Positions 25,662 through 37,100 of a stretch of DNA of 64,000 nucleotides are shown here, piece by piece. Both the position numbers and the translations under genes were made by a program. The notes beneath the pieces are model-generated. The model ran no database searches. It worked only from the letters and a program-made list of their open reading frames with translations, and was not told the DNA's origin. This DNA is from an uncultured Flavobacteriales bacterium (GTDB lineage Bacteria > Bacteroidota > Bacteroidia > Flavobacteriales_D > Parvicellaceae), in assembly GCA_943787725.1 (NCBI GenBank), contig CALSNM010000013.1:1-64000 (forward strand). The letters run 5' to 3'. Positions within the stretch are counted from its first letter, which is position 1, and the number at the start of each line of letters is the position of its first letter.

Positions 25662-27320
25662 TTACTTCTGCTCTACTTTTACTCTTTTTAAACTAAGCAT
25701 GTTTAATGAATTACCCTCCAATCCATCGACCTTATTATTCACACATCTGAAAGTTTCGGCATAAAAAAGAGGTATAACCGGAACCTCTTCTTGAATTAAC
25801 AACTGCATTTTCTTATACAAATCATAGCGGGTCACATCATTATTTTCATACAAAGCCGCTTCATACAGCAAATCGTATTCTGGACTATCAAAGTGGGTAT
25901 AATTCGAACCATTTTCAGGATAAAAATTATTACTGTAGAACAACTGAAAATAATTAATCGCATCTGGATAATCAGCAACCCAAGACTTTCGATAAAAGTT
26001 CACATCAAACAATGCAATTCGCTGTGTCATAGAAGAAGTAGTATGAATATCGATATTTACCTTCAATCCTAAATTCCCCATTGCTTTTTGCAAATATTGA
26101 CAGAGACTCTGAAACTCAACGGTAGCAACTAAAGTAATTTCAGGCGCACCTTCACCATTGGGATATCCTGCTTCAACCAACAACTGCTGAGCTCTTTCAA
26201 AATTAAAATTAAAACCTTCAATTTTATAATCATCAAATCCCGGCATGCCTTCTGGCACAAAACCTTTTGATGCAGGCTTCCCTATACTGTTTTTCTGATA
26301 TTTTATTATCTCGTCCCTATCAATTCCATACCCTATAGCTTGTCTAACCAATTTATTTTTTAAGGGACTATTCTTAACACTTTCCATTCGAACATCCATC
26401 AATATGCCTAAATACTCAGTGTTTAACCAAGGTAGTTTTTGAAGATGAAAGTCATCTTGCATTTCTGCCCTCAATTTACCTGTGTTAGTTATAAGCTCAT
26501 CTTTATCGTCTTCACTTAACCCGGAAATCATATCAAGTTTACCCATTTTAAACCTTAAATACTCTTGACTTTTTGTTTTCATAAAACTTACAGATACAGC
26601 ATCTAAATAAGGTAATCGAACACCATCTTCATCTCGTTCAAAATAATTTTTATTCTTTACCATCACCAATTTAATTTCAGGCTTCCATGATTTAAACATA
26701 AATGGTCCGGTTCCCACTGGGTGCTGACCAAAATCCAACCCGTATTTCTCTATAACTTCAGAAGGCACAATCGAACAAAAAGGTAACGATAACTGAAAAA
26801 TAAATGATGGCTGCGGTTCTTTCAAGAAAATTTTAATCGTAAAATCATCAACAGCAATCATCCCTTTAAATTTTGACAACTCACTTCTGTCAATATTCTG
26901 AAACACATACTTACCAGAAGAAGCAGTATTAGGATCAATAATCCGCAGGAACGAATAAATAACATCATCGGCAGTTACCAACCTTCCTTTACCCCCTTGA
27001 AAATTTTCATTATCATGAAAATAAACATCATTGCGCAAATAGAATGTGTACTCTTTCCCATTTTCCGATATTTCCCATCTATCCGCAATCGATGGAACCA
27101 CATCTAGCTTACTATTTAAAGAAACCAAACCATTAAAGACTTGACTAACTGCTATGAAATCCTCAAATCCCCGAACAAAAGCAGGATCTAATGTGGATAT
27201 TCCAGCAGATTCATTATACCTGAAAACTGTTTTATCCGTACCTGATTCTTTATCTTTTTCTACTCCTTTGCATGAAGTCAGAAATAATGATATGAGGAAT
27301 ATTTGTAGTACTTTTTTCAT
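25662..27320 (-). CDS. Peptide-type ABC transporter substrate-binding lipoprotein
   Basis: The 552-residue protein has a lipoprotein signal (FLISLFLTSC, Cys at residue 17) and the family 5 solute-binding fold of DppA/OppA. Visible motifs are STLDPAFVRGFEDF, LVSLNSKLDVVPSIADRWEISENGKEYTFYLR-type strands, ADDVIYSFLRI and VGTGPFMFKSW. It would bind oligopeptides or similar ligands for import. No permease or ATPase gene is adjacent; the DppB-like permease at 5562-6884 is a possible partner. The gene diverges from menA. Confidence 0.92.
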   Translation of the reverse strand: MKKVLQIFLISLFLTSCKGVEKDKESGTDKTVFRYNESAGISTLDPAFVRGFEDFIAVSQVFNGLVSLNSKLDVVPSIADRWEISENGKEYTFYLRNDVYFHDNENFQGGKGRLVTADDVIYSFLRIIDPNTASSGKYVFQNIDRSELSKFKGMIAVDDFTIKIFLKEPQPSFIFQLSLPFCSIVPSEVIEKYGLDFGQHPVGTGPFMFKSWKPEIKLVMVKNKNYFERDEDGVRLPYLDAVSVSFMKTKSQEYLRFKMGKLDMISGLSEDDKDELITNTGKLRAEMQDDFHLQKLPWLNTEYLGILMDVRMESVKNSPLKNKLVRQAIGYGIDRDEIIKYQKNSIGKPASKGFVPEGMPGFDDYKIEGFNFNFERAQQLLVEAGYPNGEGAPEITLVATVEFQSLCQYLQKAMGNLGLKVNIDIHTTSSMTQRIALFDVNFYRKSWVADYPDAINYFQLFYSNNFYPENGSNYTHFDSPEYDLLYEAALYENNDVTRYDLYKKMQLLIQEEVPVIPLFYAETFRCVNNKVDGLEGNSLNMLSLKRVKVEQK

Positions 27321-27449
27321 AAAAACTGTAATTACAACACGATATTACAAAATTACCAGGCAGTTTATAAAGTTGAATAAATTATGTTCTTCACAATGTT
27401 ATTCACAGAAAACAAATCCATGGATTCAGTTTCATGCAAGTAATATTTA

Positions 27450-27457
27450 TAGCTTTG
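27450..27457 (+). promoter_or_regulatory. TAnnTTTG promoter box for menA
   Basis: TAGCTTTG ends four bases before the ATG at 27462. Confidence 0.45.
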
Positions 27458-27461
27458 CAAC

Positions 27462-28364
27462 ATGCGTAAAGTAAATTCGTGGATCAGTGCATTTCGCTTA
27501 AGGACTCTTCCTTTATCTCTGTCAAGTATTTTAATGGGATCTATTATTGCTTATTCTCAAGGAAGGTTTATACTTTCCATAGCTGTTTTAGCAATCATAA
27601 CAACTGTTTTCTTACAAGTACTATCCAATCTAGCTAATGACTATGGAGACTCAAAAAAAGGCACAGATAACAACAATAGAGTTGGACCAGAAAGAGCAGT
27701 GCAAAGCGGAGCCATTTCTTTACGTGAAATGAGAAATGGAATTATAGTAAGCAGTATTTTATCTTTATTATCTGGAACCACCTTAATCTATATTGGCCTA
27801 AAAGATTACAACCTTACATATCTTGTTGCATTCTTTGCGCTAGGCATAGCATCCATTGCTGCAGCAATAAAATACACTATAGGTAAAAACCCTTATGGAT
27901 ATGCGGGTCTTGGAGATTTATTTGTCTTTCTTTTTTTTGGAATTACTGGAGTTATCGGTACCTATTTTTTGCACACCCATAATTTCGAACTAATATTAAT
28001 TCTCCCAGCTACAAGCATAGGACTGCTGAGCGCAAGCGTCCTGAACATGAACAACATGCGAGACATTAAAAATGACGCAAAAAGTGATAAAAAGACATTA
28101 GTTGTTAAAATAGGAATTCGAAAATCAAAAACTTACCACACAATGCTCATTATAGGAGCAATTGCCTCTTTCACTACCTTTCTAATATTGAAAGAAAGTT
28201 CATATACCTTCTTTATTTGTCTAATACCATTACCTGTTTTCATACTCAATCTAAAAAAAGTTTGGTCTTTTAAAGACAACCGAGAACTAGATCCAGAATT
28301 GAAAAAACTAGCATTAAGCACTTTTCTTCTTACGCTTCTTTTTGGAATCAGCTCTATCATTTAG
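27462..28364 (+). CDS. menA: 1,4-dihydroxy-2-naphthoate polyprenyltransferase
   Basis: MenA attaches a polyprenyl tail to dihydroxynaphthoate in menaquinone synthesis. The 300-residue UbiA-superfamily membrane protein has the first Asp-rich motif ANDYGDSKKGTDNNNR near residue 65, then VGPERAVQSG, and the second motif MNNMRDIKNDAKSDKKT near 195, with about nine hydrophobic helices. The N-terminus AFRLRTLPLSLSSILMGS is typical of MenA. Its presence implies menaquinone-based respiration. The end overlaps the convergent gene by eight bases. Confidence 0.93.
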   Translation: MRKVNSWISAFRLRTLPLSLSSILMGSIIAYSQGRFILSIAVLAIITTVFLQVLSNLANDYGDSKKGTDNNNRVGPERAVQSGAISLREMRNGIIVSSILSLLSGTTLIYIGLKDYNLTYLVAFFALGIASIAAAIKYTIGKNPYGYAGLGDLFVFLFFGITGVIGTYFLHTHNFELILILPATSIGLLSASVLNMNNMRDIKNDAKSDKKTLVVKIGIRKSKTYHTMLIIGAIASFTTFLILKESSYTFFICLIPLPVFILNLKKVWSFKDNRELDPELKKLALSTFLLTLLFGISSII

Positions 28365-29686
28365 CTAATTTTTCTTTGTATAAAAACCTTTTCTGAGAAG
28401 ACTCAAATGGGCGATATATATAATACACATATCCCTTTTCAATTTTTATATTTTCAATAAACCGGAATTTAAGCTTAGTAGTTTTTCCAGTAAGCGCCGT
28501 TCTGAAATTTAATTGTCTTACGTAAGTATACCCCCCCTCCATTATAAATTGCGTAAATCAATTCCTCCAACTTATCTTTAATTATAGGTTGCTCCCACTT
28601 TTCTCCTTTAGGAGCTTGATGATAATTCACGAAATATACACCAGCACTATCGTTATATTCATCAAATAGTAAAACCATGCTTTTGTATTGGTCAAAAACG
28701 AAAACGGTATCATTAATTATAAACAAGGGTGCATACACCGGCTTATATAATATATCATGCGTGAATGAATTTGCTCCAATCCATATCTCTTTATCAATAC
28801 CCGTAGCCTGCTCTTTACGATATGCCCATAACTTATCTCTTCCACTAACATATTTATATTGCGCTCGATACAACTCCATCATAAAATCATCTTTCACCTC
28901 ATACAATTCAGTATGTGCAGTATCATTTCTTTCTGTCACGTAAAATTTCACAGCTGGATATAGCTCATTATAATTTGAATAATAATACTTGTCTCCAATT
29001 GTATCAATTACTCTATGATGAAAACCATAAAAATCTTCTTCACTAACGGAAAGCAAATGAATTTGACCTTCTCGTATATTTATTCTATAAATATTATCTT
29101 CACACACAACGTAATTATTTGTGGCATAATCTTCATACAAATGCAGAGCATGACAAGGAACTGTATAAGTATCTATTAACTCTTGCTTGGAATTTGTTAA
29201 TAATAGTTGAGCTTGCTTATCAAGGGTTTTTTCATAGGCCAATAAAAGCATCTCTTCTGCTGGCAACAATGAATAGTCTTCAACCGAGTACCGAGCACTT
29301 CCAAAAACAGTATCCACCCTATGAGACAATACCGTCATTCCAATTAGAGTATTTTCAAGTAAAGCAATATTGTTCCAGTAAAGCGTATCACCAACAACTT
29401 TGCTTTTTACCATTTTACCTGTCAATTGCCGCGAGTATGACTTAAACCCAACATGAGTAAAAACTACCGAAAGCTCCGATTTGTAATCAATTTTTATCTG
29501 AAACTCACCATTTCTATTTGTTCCTACGATTTGCCCACCAGCCTGAACCTTAACATCTGGAATTGGAACTTTCTCTTTCCCACTGCCATCATAAACTTGC
29601 CCAAACAAAATAAAATTTCTTTGGTATTGCCCAAAAGAAAAGCTTAAGCTAAAAACAAATGATATAAAAACCAGAAATGATTTCAT
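28357..29686 (-). CDS. Secreted protein with carboxypeptidase-regulatory-like domain, frameshift at a poly-G tract
   Basis: The start at 29686 (MKSFLVFISFVFSLSFSFGQ) gives a clean signal peptide; an upstream start at 29746 is less likely. Residues 25-100 form a carboxypeptidase-regulatory-like (CarboxypepD_reg) domain with GQVYDGSGKEKVPIPDVKV. The rest is a beta-propeller-like region of unknown function. In the given sequence the frame ends at 28475 with FQNGAYWKNY. With one G fewer in the G7 run (plus-strand C7 at 28531-28537) it reads on as RQLNFRTALTGK to FLYKEKLAK and stops at 28357. That ending looks more like real protein. The run could be a sequencing error or a phase-variable switch. 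Confidence 0.7.
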
Positions 29687-29720
29687 TCTATATAATGATG
29701 CAATATTATTTATTATCCAT

Positions 29721-29754
29721 AAAAAATCGCCATTCGTTTGAAACAAATGGCGAT
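29721..29754 (-). terminator. Rho-independent terminator of ilvE
   Basis: On the minus strand ATCGCCATT pairs with AATGGCGAT around an 11-base loop, followed by six T residues. It lies just beyond the ilvE stop at 29777. Confidence 0.85.
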
Positions 29755-29776
29755 CTAAATTTATTTAAATTAATAA

Positions 29777-30844
29777 TTAAACTTTTAACATCCAATTGAA
29801 ACGATCTTCAATTTTACCATATTTAATATTTTCTAATTCTAGTTTCACCTTATTTGAAAACGCTCTATTTTCTACTGGAGGCAAATCATAATCTATACTA
29901 TCACAATTAATAAGGCTGATTTGAGCAATAGTAGCAGCGGTTCCAGCCCCAAAGGCTTCAGTTAAAGTTCCTGCCCCAATAGCCTCTATTACCTCGGAAA
30001 CCAAAACTTTTCTCTCCTCTACTTTATACCCCCAATCTCTTGCAATGTCAATCACACTTCTTCTGGTAATACTCGCTAAAATAGTATCACTTGATACTGG
30101 AGTTATTAGTGTATCCCCTATTTGGAAAATAACATTCATAGTACCAGCCTCTTCAATATACTTGTGTTCAAATGCATCCGTCCAAATTAACTGACCATAA
30201 CCTTTTTCTTGCGCAATTTTTGCTGGATATAAAGCCCCAGCATAATTTCCTGCAGCCTTTGCAAAACCTGTACCCCCCTTAACTGCTCTAGAATATTCGG
30301 TTTCTATTTTAACTTTTACCGGTTCAGAGTAATATGCTCCAACTGGGCAAGTAAATATAATAAACTTATATGTGCCAGACGGCTTGATTCCAACATATGG
30401 ATCTGTCGCTATCATAAAAGGTCTCACGTACAAAGCGCAACCATCTTTTTTTGGAACCCATTCCTTATCAATTTCAATTAAAGATTTTAATGACTCTATA
30501 AATACATCAACTGGAACTTCTGGCATGCACATTCTACGAGCTGACACATTAAACCTTTTTGCATTTTCTTCAGGACGAAACAACTGAACCTCTCCACTAC
30601 TCGTCCTATAAGCTTTCATCCCTTCAAAAAAGGATTGTCCATAATGCAAGACAGATGTAGCAGGTGACAATACTAAATCAGCATATTCAGAAATCTCAGG
30701 GTTTGTCCATTCTCCATCAGAATATTCCATAACAAACATATGGTCAGAAAATACTCTTCCAAAAGTCAGATTATCCCAATCCAACTTAACGGAACCACTA
30801 TCAGCCTTTCTAGTAATTTTAATATCCATTGTTTCTGCAACCAT
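29777..30844 (-). CDS. ilvE: Branched-chain amino acid aminotransferase
   Basis: IlvE interconverts Leu, Ile and Val with their 2-oxo acids using PLP and glutamate. The 355-residue protein has YGQSFFEGMKAYR near residue 75, PEENAKRFN, and RPFMIATDPYVG. The PLP-lysine region is FAKAAGNYAGALYPAK near 200, and the class IV signature IEEAGTMNVIFQI follows near 240. Length fits the larger eukaryote-like branch common in Bacteroidota. A start six residues later (MDIKIT) is also possible. It forms a single-gene unit ended by a strong terminator. Confidence 0.93.
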   Translation of the reverse strand: MVAETMDIKITRKADSGSVKLDWDNLTFGRVFSDHMFVMEYSDGEWTNPEISEYADLVLSPATSVLHYGQSFFEGMKAYRTSSGEVQLFRPEENAKRFNVSARRMCMPEVPVDVFIESLKSLIEIDKEWVPKKDGCALYVRPFMIATDPYVGIKPSGTYKFIIFTCPVGAYYSEPVKVKIETEYSRAVKGGTGFAKAAGNYAGALYPAKIAQEKGYGQLIWTDAFEHKYIEEAGTMNVIFQIGDTLITPVSSDTILASITRRSVIDIARDWGYKVEERKVLVSEVIEAIGAGTLTEAFGAGTAATIAQISLINCDSIDYDLPPVENRAFSNKVKLELENIKYGKIEDRFNWMLKV

Positions 30845-31064
30845 ATTCTTTCTACATTTAATTTCTGCGCGAAGCTAACAATAAATCTAGCATTACACTA
30901 CTTCACGAATATACTAATAATAAAACTTTCATCAAAGGATTATTTGTGTTTTACCAAGTAAAGCAAACTATAGTTCTAACTATCACAAAACACTTAAAAT
31001 TATATTCTGTTTAATGCGAAAAATACACTTTAACATTAAATTAGTTGTAAATTTATCAACATAA

Positions 31065-32976
31065 ATGTCGAGCAAAATACATAGCATTTTGAAGGAGTTT
31101 TGGGGTTTTGAGAAATTCCGAGAAATGCAAAAGGAAATTATTCAATCTACTCTTGACGGCCAAGATACGCTAGCTTTATTACCAACCGGAGGCGGAAAAT
31201 CTATCTGTTTTCAAGTTCCAGCATTAGCCAAAGATGGAATCTGCTTAGTGGTTTCGCCACTTATAGCCCTAATGAAAGACCAAGTAGAAAACCTAAAAGA
31301 CAGAGGCATTAAAGCAGAAGCACTTGTTTCCGGCATGAGCAAACGCGCCATAGACATACTCCTAGACAACTGTATATATGGCAAAGTGAAATTTCTATAT
31401 GTCTCTCCGGAAAGACTTAAAAGTAAATTATTCATCGTCCGGTTAAAAAAAATGAATGTCAATATAATTGCTATTGATGAAGCTCACTGTATTTCTCAAT
31501 GGGGGTATAACTTTAGGCCTTCTTATTTAGAAATTATTAATTTGCGTGAAATATTACCTAATATTCCTATTCTAGCATTAACTGCTACCGCAACACCAAA
31601 AGTTGTAATCGACATTCAAGAAAAACTAGGCTTTAAGAAACCGAATGTTTTACAAAAAAGCTTTAAAAGAGATAACATTCATTATATCGTAATTAACGAT
31701 GAAGATAAAATGGGTAGGATGCTTAAAATCATCAACAAAGTACCTGGAACCGGGATTATTTACGCAGCAAACCGAAGCAAAACACAAGAAATAGCTCACT
31801 TCCTGCAAAAACGAGGAATTTCAGCCGAATACTATCATGCAGGCATTACACCCGAGAAAAGAAGCTTAATTCAAGCTGATTGGTCAAGCAATAAAACCCG
31901 AATAATCGTCGCCACTAACGCATTCGGAATGGGAATTGACAAACCTGACGTTCGTTTCGTTATTAATTTAGCGTTAACTGATTCCATAGAAGCATATTTT
32001 CAAGAAGCTGGAAGAGCTGGAAGAGACGAAGAAAAAGCCTATGCTGTTTTACTTATTAATGAAAATGACCGAATCAACTTCATTAATAGAGTTGAAAAGA
32101 GCTTTCCTGAAAAAGAGCAAATTAAAAAAGTTTACTTTGCTATCTGCAACCAACTGAGAATTGCAATTGGCGCAGGTGAAAATGCCACCTACCCATTTAA
32201 CATTAACGAAATAAAGTTGCAACAAAACCTCAATGCGTTGGAAATTTACAATTCCGTAAAGTTTCTCGAGCAAGCTGGATATTTAGAATTAAGTGAAGCT
32301 TTTTTCAATCCTTCAAGATTAAAGATCGAAATGAATAGTAGTGAATTGTATGAATTCCAGGTTAGAAACAAAAAATACGACCCCTACATTAAGCTATTAC
32401 TGAGAAGTTATGGTGGTTTATTCGATGAGTTTTCTAAAATTAAAGAATTTGACTTAGCCACCCGTTCAAAAAAAACTATCAGTTTAATTCGAAAAGTACT
32501 AAGAGAACTGCACAAGCTTGAAGTAATAATATACGAGGAACAAAACAATCTTCCATTATTAACTTTTCTGCAGCCAAGAGTAGACTTAAAACATCTTCGA
32601 CTACGTAATGAAATTTATGATATTAGAAAAGAAGATGCTTTGATAAAAATGGAAGCAGTAATCAACTATGCATTTTCAAATGATACCTGCCGCAGTCAAT
32701 TACTTCTAGCCTATTTTGGAGACTCCAACAATGACTGTGGCGTATGCGATGTTTGCCTTTTAAAAAATCGAGACAAAAAATTGAATTCCAATCAGTTTAA
32801 GGGAATTCAAAATGATATAATTAACTTATTGAAAGAACAACTCCTTAGAGCCTGGTGAACTGATAACAAAATTAGCTTTGAAACATGAAGAAAAGAATAT
32901 TCGGAGTATGGTACAGTGGTTGCTTGATGAAAACATTATAAAACTAAACGAATTGAATAAAATCAAAATAGCATAA
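31065..32976 (+). CDS. recQ: ATP-dependent DNA helicase RecQ, one frameshift near the C-terminus
   Basis: RecQ is a 3'-5' superfamily 2 helicase. Motif I LLPTGGGKSICFQ is near residue 40 and the DEAH box IAIDEAHCISQWGYNFRPSY near 140. Then come LTATATPKV, QEAGRAGRDEE near 310, and the RecQ-Ct zinc ligands spread over CRSQLLLAYFG and CGVCDVC near 570. In the given sequence the frame ends at 32858. After LLKEQ a one-base shift restores SLEPGELITKLALKHEEKN to a TAA at 32976, matching the expected winged-helix tail. No HRDC domain is present. The corrected stop overlaps the next ATG (TAATG). Confidence 0.9.
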
Positions 32977-34112
32977 TGCGTTTTTTGGCTCTTATTTCTT
33001 TATTATTATTTGCTTTTCAGTCAATTGGTCAGTCAGAAACTGTTTCTATTCTCTTGAAACAAGCAAATGGTTTTTTAATCAAAAAAAACTACTCACAAGC
33101 TAACTACTATTACAACTTAGCAAAATCATCCATTTCTGCAGACAAATCAGCTGAAAGGATGAAAAAATTCATTGAAAGTAAAATTACAACTTCTGACAGC
33201 TTGTATGCTTATTCCTTTAACAATCCTAAATTTATACAGCTATTGAGAACCGGAGACAGCTTAAAGACGTGCTGCAAAATTACTTCAATCCAAAAATTTA
33301 AACAAGCGTCAAAAATCAGTAGCCAATTTGATTACCCAATTAATAGAATTAAAAATATAATCCGAAATTCACCAGAAGTAAAAAAACAACTTCTAGTAAT
33401 GGAAGCACGCAAAAATCGAAAAAAATATACATCAGAAATTGAACTGGCAAAATTCTATTTTGAAAAAGGCGACTTGTTTAAAGCGATGAGATTGTTTGAA
33501 CAAACAAGTGTAACCTATAAGGATGATACAGTAGCAGTAGGACATCTAAAAGGGTTGAAACTTCAATTAGTTGATGAAATCAAAACCTTCCACAATCTTA
33601 TTTACCAAGGTGACTCGCTATACAAACTAGAAAAATTTAAAGGCGCTAAATCAAAATTTGAAAAAGCTTTAACTATCGATGAGGAATGTAACTTATGCTT
33701 TATCAGAATAAAAAGTGCTGACTACTTCATTGCAAACAATAAACAAAACACAGATTGGACTCTACTCAAAAGAGAAGCTGACAGCAATTTTCTGATTGGA
33801 AATTACGAAATGGCTCACCATCAATTTATGTGGCTATATAAACACGATAAAAATGATTTATACGCGAGTAATAAAATAGAAGAAATTGAAAAGATACTGA
33901 AAGATGAAATAGATGAAAGAATGATGAGCGTCAATGCACGCTTGTTACTCGAAAAAGCGGACCAAGAGTTCATACTTGGCAACTATAGAAACGCTGAAGT
34001 AATTTACCGAAAAATTGAGAATCGATACAGTAAATCGGTTGATTATTTAGCTTACGTACAAGAAAGAATTAAGGATTGCATTTACTACCAAGACGGGACA
34101 TTAACTCATTGA
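32976..34112 (+). CDS. Secreted TPR-like protein of unknown function
   Basis: The 378-residue protein has a signal peptide (MRFLALISLLLFAFQSIGQ). Degenerate tetratricopeptide-like helix pairs follow, for example AKFYFEKGDLFKAMRLFEQ near residue 155, KLEKFKGAKSKFEKALTID near 220 and LIGNYEMAHHQFMWLYK near 265. No enzymatic motif is visible. It probably acts as a periplasmic or outer-membrane scaffold. It is translationally linked to recQ by a TAATG overlap and overlaps the convergent ccsBA gene by seven bases at its end. Confidence 0.75.
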   Translation: MRFLALISLLLFAFQSIGQSETVSILLKQANGFLIKKNYSQANYYYNLAKSSISADKSAERMKKFIESKITTSDSLYAYSFNNPKFIQLLRTGDSLKTCCKITSIQKFKQASKISSQFDYPINRIKNIIRNSPEVKKQLLVMEARKNRKKYTSEIELAKFYFEKGDLFKAMRLFEQTSVTYKDDTVAVGHLKGLKLQLVDEIKTFHNLIYQGDSLYKLEKFKGAKSKFEKALTIDEECNLCFIRIKSADYFIANNKQNTDWTLLKREADSNFLIGNYEMAHHQFMWLYKHDKNDLYASNKIEEIEKILKDEIDERMMSVNARLLLEKADQEFILGNYRNAEVIYRKIENRYSKSVDYLAYVQERIKDCIYYQDGTLTH

Positions 34113-37100
34113 GCTTTCAAGGCCTTAGACTTTGCTTCTTTTCGAATAGCTAAAAAAGAAAGTGCTATTAGTACAAATATTGTATACCAAACCCACATTG
34201 GAAATGCCGGTGTTTCTCCCCTAGCGTAGCTGTGCAAACCTTTCGATAAATAATAATTAACCCCAACAAAAGTCATTAACACCGAAGAAAATGCAAATAT
34301 TGAAGCAAGGTTAAAAGTTAATTTTCCTTTTGCCTTACCCGGCATAAACCTTAAGTGGAGCACAATTGCATAAACTAATACAATAACCAAAGCCCATGTC
34401 TCTTTTGCATCCCAACCCCAATAGCGACCCCAAGATTCATTTGCCCATACTCCACCCAAAAAAGTTCCGACCGTTGCTAGAACAATTCCTATTATCAATA
34501 CCATTTCATTAAGGTGCGTAAGCAGTAATACACTTCTTGAAATACGCTTTTCATTTGAGGAATTCTTTAAAAGATAGAAAAACAAGTTAATCAATCCCAA
34601 TATAAACCCTACCCCAAAGAAGCTATAACTAAGCGTTATACATGCAACATGAATAATTAGCCAAATAGACTTTAATACCGGCTGTAAACTCGTCAATTGA
34701 GGGTCGAAACTACTATGACCTGCCGTCATTAAAATTAAAAATGCAATTAAAACTGTAGCAGCTAATATTAGCTTTGTGTATTTCATAAACACAAAACCAA
34801 TCAATAAACTTCCCCAAGAAATAAACACCAATGCTTCGTATCCATTACTCCATGGAGCATGACCAGTAAGATACCATCTTAAACCAAGACCAAATGAATG
34901 ATAAGCAAAACAAACCGCAACAACGGCTACCAATAACCAGATTACGGAATTTAATATCTTGCTTGCTTTTTCTTTTAGCACCTGAATTATGGTGAGAATC
35001 AAAAGGAATAAAGCAAGTATAGAATAAGCTCTTTCTAGGCTTTTAAAGATATTTGTTTTGTTGTAATAAATTTCTAGTTCAACCATACTTTCAGAAGGCA
35101 ACAAATAATCAACATCCCAATCTCGCTGCTGCTGAATCAAGTTGTTTAATATCTTTTCTGGAATACTATCATTTCCATTTGTTTTTGCGGAATCTAAATA
35201 AATCATATAGGCTTTAAACTGCAAAGCATAGCTCAACTCAATATCCTCAGAATGAGCAGAAACGGGAATAAATGCGGCCGAGTCATTAACACTCACCCAA
35301 TTATTGGTTTCACTTCCTTCAACTGGAACAATAACATACATCTGACCATAGAAAGTCATTAACAGAATATTTAGCCTTTCGTTGACTTTTAACAACTCTT
35401 TATCAAATCCATTTTGCTCAATAGGTTTTTTTGCATTTGATTCTTTAAATTTCTCAATCAATTCTGGTTTTACGTTCCAAGTTAAACTATCTGCCATAAA
35501 ATCATTAACCGAAGCATAACTCCCGTCAATTCCTAATAGTTCTCGGACTCCCGTATTTCCACGTATATAAATTAATTCTTGTTGAGCCCAGTATGTGGGA
35601 TTAAGTGGAATATCTAAATATAGTTGCATAGCATCTAGCTTTCCAACTTCCTCAAAATAAAATTTATCTTTCTTACTTACCTTATGAAAAATATCATAAG
35701 CCAAGGAATGACTTGGCTGAAATCTATCATTACTTAATACCATCACCCTACCAAATTTATCAGCCGCCTCAGGACTAACAACTTTTATTTGAGAATACCC
35801 TTTGAAAGATGCAAGCACTAATAAGACGGTCATTGCCTTACTCATATCTTTTTTATTTAGCTTAATCACTTTTTTTAACAATTCTCTAAAACGTCCATTT
35901 GGATTAAAAAGCGACAATAAAAACCCTAGTGCCAAGAATATATATCCCAGGTAATAAGTGATCCATGTACCCCAATAATCATGATTTACCGACAAGATAG
36001 TCGTTAACTCATCTTTTGGATCGTATGAAGATTGAAAAAATCGATATCCTCCGTAGTCCATAACGTTGTTCATAAATATGGTATGAGGTTCTTCCAAATC
36101 AACCCTGTCATCCATTAAAGTGACATGGCTTAAGAAAGATGAAGGGCTTATTCCTCCTGGATATTTTTCTAAAACAAAATCATCCAAGCGAATTGAAAAG
36201 GGAATCTTAATCTCACGCGAACCATAGCCCAACTTAAACAATAAATCACCTTCCTGATGCATCACGTAGTCTGGCGAATATCCTTGACCTCCAAAAAGTG
36301 GGATCTCTAAATCTTTTCCTTGATAATTTAAATTTATAACCAATACATCTTGCCCTTTCTTCTCTTCATCAGATTGCCGGATAATTGATTTCGCACTTTC
36401 ATAAAATTTATTAACCATTATCTGACTACCCTGAGTAAACAACAGATAACGCAAACCAATTTGGTGAACAGAATCTCTTTTTAAAGTATCAAAACCTAGC
36501 TCACTTGTTTCTTTAATTCGATCTTCTTTAGACAAAGCCAACATATTTCTACTCAAAATGTCTACTGGAGAATAAATTTGTAAATTATCCCCATTTCCAA
36601 TAAACTGTATGGCATCTTTCCTAGTGTTATTATTATATGCAAAAGTTTGCCCTTCAAAATCTCTTACCTCGCCATTATTCAATTGTAATTTTTGACGCCC
36701 TGCCAACATTATCTCTAAAACGTCATCACCGCCTACAACATCTTCTTCTAATTCAACAATTGCATTCTTTATAAATCGCTTGTAAGAAATCTCTATTTTG
36801 TCTTTTCCTGAGAATTCTATTGGAATAGTAAATGAATTGTCTGTAATAGTTGTTAAGCGCAAAAGCTTGTCATAGGTATACTGCTTTTCTTGCACTTGAT
36901 CACGAATGTAAACTTGCAAATAGGATTCTGCACTAAACATTGTATCCGATGTCTCACCCTCCTTTATAGGCATAACACCTTCAAAACCAGTATATCGAGT
37001 AACTCCTGCACCTACAATAACGAAAATAAAAGCTAAGTGAAAAATCAGACTAGAAATTTTCTTTTTTTGAAGCAAACGATACTTTCCGATGTTTCCGATA

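Noticed and set aside
27387-27407. TTATTCACA and TTCTTCACA as DnaA boxes marking an origin near dnaA
   Set aside because: Only one perfect and one imperfect box occur, inside a divergent promoter region, without an AT-rich unwinding repeat set.
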